From contig CM043956.1 in NCBI GenBank assembly GCA_014529385.2, forward strand, positions 91,778,721 to 91,842,720: 64,000 nt of DNA. Direction: 5' to 3'. Origin of the DNA: Adiantum capillus-veneris (taxonomy: Eukaryota; Streptophyta; Polypodiopsida; Polypodiales; Pteridaceae). The notes below the pieces were generated by a model, which did not search any database, had not been told where the DNA came from, and saw only the letters and a program-made list of their open reading frames with translations. Positions 44,750-55,029 of the stretch are shown piece after piece (the stretch's first letter is position 1; each line of letters begins with the position of its first letter). A program made the translations under genes and the position numbers.

Positions 44750-45760
44750 TTCTTGATATTTTAGGCTAAGTTAAGTTTTGACTTGATCCATAGGCTTAAA
44801 ATAGCTCATAAAAAGACTATCCAGTGGAAAATTGCAAAAATTGGTTTATTTCAAGCTTGAATTAATAATTGCGATTATTAACTTTCAGCTCAAATTTAAC
44901 CAAGGTTCATACCATTGACTCATTGCATGTGTACAACAACTTTTGTAAAAGCACAAAAGATTTGGATCACCAAACTGACAAAAAACTGGGTAAAAACTAA
45001 AGTTTGTATTGACTTTCTGAATCTTGAGTGTAAATTGGAAAAAATTTGTTCAAACTTGTTGAAATCTGATTCATAGGCTTATATCAATGTGACAAACATG
45101 TGTACATGCTCAGTTGACCAAAAAGATAAAAAAAAGTTACTAGTTGTAAATAATCATGATTATTTACATATGTCCCATTTTTTAACTTTTGACCAAGTTG
45201 GCATACCACTGTTTTACCATGTTGTAATAAGCCCATAAACCAAATTTGCTAAGATTTGGATCATTGGATTGAAAATTGTGACCAAATTTGCAAAGTTAGT
45301 CTGCAGACAAAAAATTGATGACCAGTTGACCAAACTTGTCCAAACTTGGCTAGAGACCTTAGCTTGAGGTGCTTAATAGACTTGTGTCAAAGTTGGGGAA
45401 AAAATTTACAAAAATATAGTTGTAGTAAATAATCGCGATTATTCACATTTGCTTCAAAACTTGTAAATTTTGCAAATTTGAGTATACCACAAGGTCAAGC
45501 ATATCAAGTAGACCCCACAAATCAATTTTGGTGAAATTTGGATCACAATAGTGAGACTTGAGCCAGATTCTTGAAATCAGAGTCTGCGGACACAAAACAA
45601 TTGATAAACTTGAACAAAATTTGTCCAAACTTGTTAAAACTTGTCCAGGGACTTTAACAGGTTGTATACTTGCCAAACCAAGCCAAAAAGTGCAAAAAAC
45701 TAGCAAAAGTAAATAATCGTGATTATTTACATTTGCTACCTAGGGCCACTAGTTTTGACT
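44750..45760. repeat. 280-bp tandem repeat, four copies, in the Ty3 leader, each with a palindrome
   Basis: Palindrome centres such as AATAATCGCGATTATT lie at about 44875, 45160, 45437 and 45718, spaced 277-282 bp. Between them similar text recurs (tttgg atcattggattg, ccaaacttgtccaaacttg, cagtctgcggac). The array sits between the primer site (44172) and the first ORF (46138), in the untranslated leader. Old and diverged except for the palindromes. Confidence 0.85.
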
Positions 45761-46137
45761 TTTGAACTTATACAGTGTGAAACCAACATAATACAAAGCC
45801 ATTGGGCAATTTTGGGTTCAATTGGATCCAAATTGGTACATGTTCACTCAGTTTCCAAATTGCAGATTAATCCTTTGATTTTTTGCCAAAGTCGAATCTA
45901 AAAGTCAATTATCGACTTCCATAGCTTGATTTGAAGTATACACATAGACGAATCACGACAGTTAGCAAAATTTCTACTGACTTTATAGAAGAATAGCTAA
46001 CTTGATCAAATTTATACACGAATCACGTTGCAGATGAGGAATCGGTATCTTGACAGAAAGTTGCAATCGAATCAAGTGGAAATTGACAACAAGTCAATCC
46101 AAAGGTAAGTACTCTATCCAAGGATTCATAAGTCTAT

Positions 46138-46971
46138 ATGAACCTTAGATCTGGTCGTGTACTAGGAAATCAGGGCATACTCAGAGAAACCTCCAGTAGG
46201 GTATCCACCGAAGAAAGTGTGAATCAAGGCAATTCCTTGCACACTATTCTTGAAGACACTTTTTCAGATTCAACATCTGAAATATCTTCTTACTCGACTC
46301 ACTCCGAAATCGGAACGACAATGTGCTATAAGCATATACTCTCTTTTTATAAGACTAATCGCAATGAAGCTCAGGTTTACCTAGACCCTAACGAGGAGTA
46401 TGCTATTCGCATTGATGATCATGGTATTGAGTTCGAAGAAGAGATAAGGGCAAACAAACAAAGAAAAATGTACATGGACAGAAATGGAACTCAATATGTA
46501 CAAGTCGAAAACCCTGACGTGATAGACAAATGGGGGTTAGAAGTAAACACCATAGTCCCAGATATGTCAACAAAAGAAGGACCACCAACTTTAGAATTCA
46601 AGGGATACAATCAAGTAGATTTGAAGCCTTTGAAACGGCTTAGTACGAATAATCCTAGGATTGGAGTCTATTGTTGGGAGGATAGAAACGTAAAAGATCT
46701 TCTGTGGAATTTGCATGCCAAATCAGGACAACTAACGGCCATGAAGATCATCTATATCTTCAAGATCAAAGATAAGGGATCAGCAGACCTACCAACCTAC
46801 CAGTTTAGGGATTGTTATAACAATAAATTTGTTATGATGACTCCTGAGGAGGTAGAACAAACCAAATACCAAGGGTATTCCATAAGGATTGGATCTTGGG
46901 ACAAGGACCAGAAACAATTCCAAGAGATGAACACCATGAGAGATCATCTGAGAGTAATGTTAAGAAACTAG
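46138..46971 (+). CDS. 277-codon intact ORF ahead of Ty3 gag, function unknown
   Basis: Starts MNLRSGRVLGN, a style common at the head of plant Ty3 polyproteins, then an acidic/Ser region, then a globular-looking part: EAQVYLDPNEEYAIRIDD, NPDVIDKWGLEVNTIVPD, LKPLKRLSTNNPRIGVYCWED, TYQFRDCYNNKFVMMTPEEVE, GYSIRIGSWDKDQKQF. No zinc knuckle, protease or capsid signature is visible. It is open end to end while gag downstream, in another frame, is full of stops. It might be the gag N-terminus or a separate leader ORF. I recognise no domain family. Confidence 0.6.
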   Translation: MNLRSGRVLGNQGILRETSSRVSTEESVNQGNSLHTILEDTFSDSTSEISSYSTHSEIGTTMCYKHILSFYKTNRNEAQVYLDPNEEYAIRIDDHGIEFEEEIRANKQRKMYMDRNGTQYVQVENPDVIDKWGLEVNTIVPDMSTKEGPPTLEFKGYNQVDLKPLKRLSTNNPRIGVYCWEDRNVKDLLWNLHAKSGQLTAMKIIYIFKIKDKGSADLPTYQFRDCYNNKFVMMTPEEVEQTKYQGYSIRIGSWDKDQKQFQEMNTMRDHLRVMLRN

Positions 46972-47039
46972 AAACCATCTCATCACGAATAAAAGCGGGT
47001 GACACTAAGGCCAGTCTAGGGCTACATGAGTCACTGTTT

Positions 47040-48452
47040 CCAACAGACTGGTTTGAAGGACTCAGAACATGACCAACTGCCGAGAGACTGGGCCTTGAAC
47101 CAAAAAGACGTGTCAGAACAGCTGATTTTCAAAAATGGGCTAGTAAATAGAGTGGATCAGGAGATCCATACGACCACTTAGCAAGCTTTAAACAAGTGCT
47201 AAGAGCAGAACATATATTCGATTTTCATACTCAATTTGAGGGGTTTGGAATGACATTAGAAGGAAAAGCATTGACATGGTTCCAAAACATTCCACCAAGG
47301 TTAATCATGGACTTGAACACATTTCAAGGATTTATAGCTTCTTGTTCCAAAACGTGGATCAAACATAATACGATAGCTCAAATCTACAGCTTTAAATAGA
47401 AACATGGTGAGTCTGTTAGGGATTGTGCAGCTCGAATGAAATAATACATTGCCAGATGCCAAGGGCTAGAGATACTTGCAGAAGAAAGACTCATATTTTT
47501 GTTTCTAGAGGGACTGCTAAACAAAGAACTTCATGTTATACTCTATAGCAAGAAGCATGCAACCCTAGAAGAGTGTGTGTCAGATGCTATTGACTTAGGA
47601 GACAATTGTGATATTTTTAACAAAGAATATGTCCTTAAGGATAACCAAAGCAAGAAAATAGCATCCACTAAACCAGCACAAGTGGGAACAGTTGCTGCAA
47701 CACCACTTTCAGCCATAGAAGATATGTTCAAAAGGATGAACAACATGATGAAAAACATGCAAAAAGCACCTATGAGGGGACCAGGAGAAGGGATACCTCA
47801 ATAGGGAAAACTAATTATGTCACAAAAATGGTGTGAAATTGAGGGTAAATGGACCAACCATGAGACCCCTAAGTGATACTTCTGACCAAAGTATCATGGG
47901 AATGTTCAGTACGTGCCTATGAGGCCACAAGGACAACCCATGTACAGATATCAACATAATAAGGCCCAAGCTCAAAGACCACCGATGGGTATGGAAAGAC
48001 CTCAACCTGTGTTGGGTTAGCAACCTCCGTATCCACGACATAATGCAGTGCCTGTAAAGTACATGTACTATGAAGGAGTCATAGATCAACAAGCATTAGT
48101 GCTTGTTACAGCCTATGCAGAGCCTAGTCCATCTACAACAATGGTAGAAGGATATTGGTATGATTCACATCCACCACCAATGGAAGAACCTATGACTTAT
48201 ACTACACCAAAGCTTGCACCAATGTATTATGTAGCTAATCAAGGTGTTAGACCTCCCATGGTAAGACCCATGATCAAGCTAAGAACAGGAAACTGTCACA
48301 ACTGTGGTGCAGATGATCATTGGAAAAATGAATTCCCAGATCCTAACAAAAACCTCAAGCCAGTTGAAGCCTATTGCATACAATTTTGCAAAAAGGGAGG
48401 ACACTTTTCGGAAGATTGTCCTACAAATCCTTTAAACAAGGGTAAACAGTAG
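47040..48452 (+). pseudogene. Ty3/Gypsy gag with two zinc knuckles, interrupted only by nonsense codons
   Basis: Single frame throughout: TDWFEGL, DPYDHLASFKQVLRAEHIFDF, TLEGKALTWFQNIP, ARCQGLEILAEERLIFLFLEGL are the capsid part (Retrotrans_gag). A Pro/Tyr-rich linker follows, then two zinc-binding boxes. The first, CHNCGADDHWKNEF, has Phe where the last Cys belongs. The second, CIQFCKKGGHFSEDC, has three instead of two residues between its first cysteines. Stops occur at about 47070, 47148, 47397, 47442, 47802, 47874, 47883 and 48018, with no frameshift needed. Non-functional. Confidence 0.82.
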
Positions 48453-48564
48453 TAAACGTAGTCCAAGTGATACCTAGTAGCTCATCCGAGAGTGAACCGA
48501 TTGTTCCAATCAAGGTAATCACTAGAGCCTAGGCTAAGAAAAGAAACACAACTCCTTTAATGAT

Positions 48565-50110
48565 TTGGAAAATACAAAAGTTTCCTCTCAAGGGATCAAA
48601 AGAATCAGAAGCAAAAGATATGAGATGAGAAAACAAAAACAACGGGCTGAAATCAAGGAGAAAGCAAAAAAACTATTCCAGGAAAAGGTGAAAGAAACTG
48701 TAAGTGAAAGCAAGGAAACAACCGTGAAATCTGGAAGATCCATTTTGGTTGATAGAATTTTTGAGCCTATTAATGCAGTCTTTGAAGCCTACCAAGCAAG
48801 ACTTAAAGCAAGCCAAAACATGGAAAATAAATGGAAACACTATCCTTCTCTAGCCATGGAAGCAGCTAAGCTGGAAGCTTATCAAAATTTGGTAAGAATC
48901 ACGTAAGAAATGCTAGAAAAACAAAAACCCAAGCTTGAAAGTATCGCAAAACTTGAAGAGCTTGTGGTAAAGAGACACTAAAGAAAAATCCGATGTGGTG
49001 GTAGAACCCCACCTTGAAACAAAAGAACCAAAACTTATAGTGCCGGACAACGAAGATGCCTTAGACGAAATTCCATTCTTAGAGGAAGACTGGCCAGGAC
49101 ACTTATGGAAAAAAGTTAGAGAGATCAATGACGGAAGCCTAACTTTAAAGCCAACTCCTATAGAGGAAGTTTGGTTGGACAACCTACCTTCTGATATGAA
49201 CATGGATGTACAATCCTTGCACGGGGATTGCGTATCTGAAGCTTTAGGAATGTCTAAACCATTGACCTTGAAAACATTACCCTTTTACTTGGGAGATAAC
49301 CAAGATGAATCCATAGTATGTAGGACCACTCAAGTAAAAAGAGCCGAACAGATCCTAGAAGTAGACAACATTCATTCAATCATGTCTACACCCATCCGAT
49401 GCACTCTTACCTTGTGAGAATTGTTAAAACTTAGACCATATTTATGGAATGATCTACAGAAAACCCTAGAGAAGGTGGGGATAACGGGGCTAATCTCAAA
49501 AAAATTGGAAAAATTGAAACACAAAATGGACAACAAAGAGATTCAATCTATTCCAATAAACAAAACTGGAGAATATTACAAAGGGAAATAAAGAAACACC
49601 ACTCTTCCATTGAAATACAATGACATTGAAACCATGGAAATACTGGATAGTGGGGTAGGCATAGCCATATCCACGAAAGCAATATGGGAATCCTGGGGAC
49701 AACCAGCCATTAGCCAAACTCGAATGAAATTGCAATTGGTTGACGGACACATTGAGAGACCATTAGGGCTGCTTGAAAAAGTGATAGACAATTCTTGTGG
49801 AAGTGAATATCAACACACATTTTCCATAGTAGACTTTGGGGAAAAACTCAATTATGAAATCATATTGGGAAGACCTTTCATGCGACAGGTACAACTTATC
49901 CAAGATTGGGGAAACAATTATCTGTACTTAAAGCAAGTGGGATCTATAATAAGGGTAAATCTAAAAGATCACACTTATATAGATGTCTTAAAAACACCCA
50001 TACAAGAGTTTGATTCAGTCTCTTTGGCTGAAACTAAGCTTCCATCCATGTTAAACAAAGACACTCCTATTTGGATGTGTGCAGCTTCAAAAAATGGAAG
50101 TTTAAAATGA
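48565..50110 (+). pseudogene. Ty3/Gypsy linker and aspartic protease
   Basis: 48565-49417 is a charged linker in two frames (KEKAKKLFQEKVKETVSES; EIPFLEEDWPGHLWKK). The protease begins at about 49610: MEILDSGVGIAISTKAIWES has the active-site D-S-G, and NYEIILGRPFMRQVQLIQDW is the family's second conserved block (I-L-G-R-P). This block is open from 49610 to 50107, so the protease may have decayed least. The domain order fits gag-PR-RT. Confidence 0.75.
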
Positions 50111-50290
50111 GAAGAATGTATTCTAGAAAGGGATTGCACAGACGAAGCCTATGTACCTGAACCCTTTTCAGAGCATTTGTTTGAGCCATTTGAGTGGACT
50201 CAAATTTTAGCGACAATGGATGTATGTGTGAATACATCTATGCCTACTCAATTTTGAAATGAGGATGGCTACGACATAATTCCCATCCAA

Positions 50291-51440
50291 ATGATTTCAA
50301 CCCTCAACATTGAAGATAAAATTGAGGAACCCAAGGACTTGATGAAAGCTCAACAAGTCTTTTTAGACCTCTACTACGATTCAATAGATGAGTTAGATGA
50401 ACACTCAGCTATCTCAGAAGATTCGGGGTCTGAAAAAGAACATGTGAGAGCTAAACTACTGTTGAAAGGAGGGGAGGAGAATTTTTTTGAATTTCCTAAC
50501 GAAATCAAGAAGACAAAAATGGTATAGGAGAAAAAGGGACACCAGAAACGTGAAAACACGATCTATGCCATTAGTCTCCAGTAGAACACAATTCCTGATG
50601 CTGATAGAGGCACATGATTGTGTCAAGGAAAAAATCAATGGCAGATATCCTTCAAACAAAAATCTAAAAATGTTGAAAACATCGAGAAAAACAAGGAAGG
50701 ATACTCAAGCAAAGCCAAACAAACAAGATAAGGAGCCAACCATGACACGAGTTGAGCGGAAAAATAAATATCAAGAGTTGAAAAAATCTCTAAAGGAGAT
50801 ATATACGACCGAAATGGAAACCATGGAAGAGGATGGTAAGGATGTAATGAGTGTTCCATCCCATTACAAAAAGTATACTCTCCAAGATAAAAAATTCATA
50901 GTAGTCAAACAACCTGTTAGGGAATTACGAAAACAAGGGGAATCCTACAAAGAGCCCGAGAACGCGAAAAAGATAGACTTGGCTGAACCAGGGGAAGAAC
51001 CTAGACCTGCCTACATTGCAATTGACCTAACACAAGATGAAGAAGAGCTTTCTCTAAGTTTGCTAAAATAATACCGAGATATCTTCGCTTGGTCTTACAA
51101 GGATTTTAAGGATGTTGATCCAGAAATTTGTCAACATACCATACCCATGAGAGATGATGTGAAACCAAGTAGACAAAGGCCATACACATATAATGAAACT
51201 TTTTCCAGAAAAATCAAGGAAGAGATTGAGAAACTAAAGGAAGCCAAATTCATTTAGAAATTGAACACACAGATTGGATGTCTCCAATTGTGGTAGTATC
51301 CAAGAAGAATGGAAAATTACGAGTGTGTGTCAACCTCAAAAATGTGAATGCAGCTACCATTAGAGACAACTTTCCTCTCCCAATCACTGAGCATGTTTTA
51401 AAACAAGTTGTAGGAAAAGAAGCTTACATTTTCTTACAAC
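50291..51440 (+). pseudogene. Ty3/Gypsy PR-RT linker and truncated start of reverse transcriptase
   Basis: Charged linker (50291-51071, frame change near 50520), then RDIFAWSYKDFKDVDPEICQHTI and KIKEEIEKLKEAKFI, the usual lead-in to RT. WMSPIVVVSKKNGKLRVCVN and NFPLPITEHVLKQVVGKEAYIF are the first RT blocks. Homology stops near 51440, before the first catalytic Asp. RT palm, RNase H and integrase are deleted. Confidence 0.78.
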
Positions 51441-51973
51441 TCATTTTCCAAAAAAGAGAAAATTTAAATTTTTACAATTTTTTTTTGGCTCTAAAATTCT
51501 ACCCACGTTTTTTATCTCCTTGTGGTACCCATCAGCTTGATCAATTTGTCCTCATCATAAATAGATAAGACCACACAGTCCCCCTCACTAAGATTATTCA
51601 AAACTAACCTCTCCTTTCCATGTGACTGTGTGCCCCACTTTGTCCCCTCTTACGTGACTCCAGGTGAATCCATGTGCCTTCATGTGCCACCCGTGTGTAC
51701 CTTTTGACTTTTTAACTATTTTATCTATTTTCTTAATGATAAATTACTTTACATTCTCAAGTTAGACTTTACAGTCTTTGAAAAAATTTTACAGTAGTAG
51801 TAAGAGAAAATTCTACAATCGGTAAATAAATCTTGCAATAAGTTAGTTAGTGTTTTGTTTAGCTACACATGTCAAAATTTTATACCGTAAATTTTAAATT
51901 CTAGGTTTTCTCAATCGAAGGTTCATAATCTGAACTCGAATATCTCAAATAATGAGTGATAGTTGCAAATTTC
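51441..51973. other. AT-rich flank without gene
   Basis: Begins at the RT breakpoint and ends at the 5' LTR of the next element. Nothing recognised. Confidence 0.5.
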
Positions 51974-54900
51974 TGTAATAGGACTATTTTTCCAAGTTCT
52001 TAAAGTAAAAAAGAATGCAATAGGTTAATTCTTTTGCTAAATATGGTTTAAAAGTTTGTTGAATTGTTTATGAGATAGAGAGTATTCATCGTACGCAAAT
52101 GAGTTCGAGATATCAAAAGGAAAAAATATATTCTCTTCACAATATATTAAAAATATATTTAGTAATATTTATTGAATAAAAGATCAGTTGGCTGTAGATT
52201 GTAGATTAAACACATAGTCAAAATTGTTGTTTTCATCAATAGCAATGTTTTATTTACATGAGTTTTAGCTTAAACCGAGTTAAAAACATCATGGAGACCC
52301 AGAAATATTATTTTTTTGAGGCGCAATCTAAAAGTTAAGTTTTTCTAACCAAAGAAAGAGGTTTTTTTTTTGCAATTTTGTTTGCACAACCTTGTAGACC
52401 GGACTCGTTCCCATCGTTTCAGTATCTAAAAGCCTATATTCTGAGTTTGTATCAAAAAGTTATGGCATAAACAAATTGCCAGCAGCAACAGGGTGCATAC
52501 AAGCAACAACATTTAGCTTACAAACATATATACATAGGTAATATCTCTTTTGTTTCATCCAATCAAGAAGTGATTGCACTCTTTTATGATGGTACAAAAA
52601 AATGTTTTAGAATTTGATTATCATGTTGAATTGGTTACACGAGTATGTTCTTCTGGCTATTTTGTAGACAATGCAGAAACCAATGTGTGAAACAGGATCT
52701 CTGCAAGGTGTCATGATATTGGGATTGTGATCGTGTTGCGATTCCAATTATGATCGTTGCCATCAAGAGATTAAGATTGAGCGTGTGATTGAGATTAAGA
52801 TTGTGATTGTGATTGAGAGTGAGATTGAGATAGCTCGAAGGTGCTCGGGAGGTTGCTCGGGGGTGCTCGGGAGGTTATGAAACGAGCTATGTTCTTCTTG
52901 TAATGATTACCTTACATCCATAAAAACTCTTTATTTCATCGATTTACTCTGCATACTTTGTATTTCTCATTATCGATGTATTTCTCTCTCCCGTATCGCA
53001 TCACAAGTGGTATCAGAGCAGTTTTGATTCTGCGACATCGATGAAAGAATATGAGAACCGAGTGAAGCAAGAAGAAATGAAAGTGGAGATAAATAATCAA
53101 AGGAGAAGAAGAAAAAAACAATTGATGATAATGAGGACGTCGATGAAGGAGAATCGACAACTTCAAGAAGACTAAGCTCAATGTGTTAGATGGAATAAGA
53201 AAGACATGCAAATCTTTAGAAGCGTAATTGGAGAACTCGAAGATTTGGATATACTTTGAATATGGAGAAATAGACCACTAGATTTTCAAATGTCAAAACA
53301 AAGCAATCGATAAGGCAGCAGTACAGAGCAAGACGACTAAAGTGGAGACTACTGGTGATGCACATGATAAAGGTATGTCATTTGACTCTATTTTTGTATA
53401 CTTTATGTCTTTGATGAATCTTTTGAAAGCTTGAATGATTGAATTCATGCATAAAATTTGAGATTTGAATTGAATTTCTTTATTGATTAGATTAGTACAC
53501 ATTGCTTCTTGTCCTCTAATCTGATAGAGAAATTAAACTGAGAAATTAAAAGACTTGTGTAATTAACAAGTGGCAATGAAATTTTCACAAAAGAACTAAT
53601 TGAAAATCTATCATTTTCTTTGAACTATCAAGAGCATAAAGATGATTTTTATATCATAAACATAGACCTTATGTATGATGTAATTATTGGCATCAATCAC
53701 ATGATTAGAATTCATCTTTTGATTGATTGTGAAGAAAGAAAAATATATCTTTAATCATTTGATGAGGATAGTCACACTCTTCATGAGAAAGAAAGAGATT
53801 CTTAATCTAGTTTTGGCCATGAAATTGTTAAGGTGACTTAGACACGAGTGTGAGACTTTTATAACTTTTACAAACGAGTTAAAAAATGATTTTAAAATGG
53901 GGAAGGGAAAAAAAATCAGAGTATGTGGAAAATCTTCGTAATGAATTCAAAGATATTTTTCTTGATGATCTACCTGGTATTCCCCCTTCTTCCATCTCTG
54001 AGGACAGAGTTAATTTTGATAAGGGAAGAATGTAATAGGACTATTTTTCCAAGTTCTTAGAGTAAAAAAGAATGCAATAGGTTAGATCTTTTGTTAAATA
54101 TGGTTTAAAAGATTCTTGAATAGTTTATGAGATAGAGACTATAAGTCGTACACAAATGAGTTTGAGATATCGAAGGAAAAAATATATTCTCTTCACAATA
54201 TATTAAAGATACATTTAGTAATATTTATTGAATAAAAGAGCATTTGGTTGTAGATTGTAAAGTAAACACGTAGTCAAAATTGTTATTTTCATCAATATCA
54301 ATGTTTTATATTCATGTGTTTTAGCTTAAAATACATGGACAAGTTTAAAATAAGTTGAAAAAGTCATGAAGACCCAAAAATAGTGTTTTTTTGAGCCGCG
54401 ATCTAAAAGTTACGTTTTTTTAAACCAACGAAAGAGGTTTTTTGTGATTTTGTTTGCACAACCTTGTAGAGCAGACCTGTTCCCATAATTTTGAGTATCT
54501 AGAAGCCTATATTCTGAGTTTATATCACAAAGTTATGGCATAAACAAATTGCTAGCAGCAACAGGGTAGCCTACAAGCAGCAATAGGTTTGCTTACAAAC
54601 CGATATACATAGGTAATATCTCTTTTGTTTCATCCAATCAAGAAGTGATTGCACTCTTTTATGATGATGCAAAAAAATATTTTGGAAGTTGATTATCATG
54701 TTGAATTGGTTGCACGAGCATGCTCTTTTGGCTATTTTGTACACGATGCAGAAACCAATGTGTGAACACGATATCTTCAAGGTGTCATGATATTGAGATT
54801 GTGATTGTGTTTCGATTTTGATTATGATCATTGCCATCAAAAGATTGAGATTGAGATTGTGATTGTGATTTAGAGTGTGATTGAGAGGTTATGAAATGGG

Positions 54901-55019
54901 CTATGCTCTTCTTGTAATGATTACCTTACATCCATACAAACTCTTTCTTTTATCTATTTACACTGCGTACTCTATATTTTTCATTATCATTGTATTTCAC
55001 TCTCCCATGTCACGTCACA
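51974..55019 (+). mobile_element. LTR retrotransposon with both LTRs, internally deleted
   Basis: 5' LTR 51974-53005 and 3' LTR 54031-55019 both start TGTAATAGGACTATTTTTCC and end ...TCACA. They differ at roughly one base in ten by eye, so the insertion is old. A perfect primer site TGGTATCAGAGC lies at 53008-53019, and a purine tract (aagggaagaa) just before the 3' LTR. Flanks ATTTC / AATTC form an imperfect target duplication. The internal part is only about 1 kb. Confidence 0.88.
53006..54030 (+). pseudogene. Remnant gag-protease-RT leader inside the deleted LTR element
   Basis: After the primer site, an eroded zinc knuckle (YFEYGEIDH-stop-IFKCQN, about 53255-53300) and a protease tail (FYIINIDLMYDVIIGINHMIRIHLLIDCEERKIYL, about 53648-53752) are visible. 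Then comes the RT lead-in ENLRNEFKDIFLDDLPGIPP (about 53928-53990). RT itself, RNase H and integrase are gone; the 3' LTR follows directly. Confidence 0.6.
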
Positions 55020-55029
55020 AATTCAAATG

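Noticed and set aside
30900-48452. Stop-codon reassignment or readthrough to explain frames with several in-frame stops
   Set aside because: All three stop codons are used as interruptions, catalytic residues are lost too, and intact genes nearby end normally. Decay is simpler.
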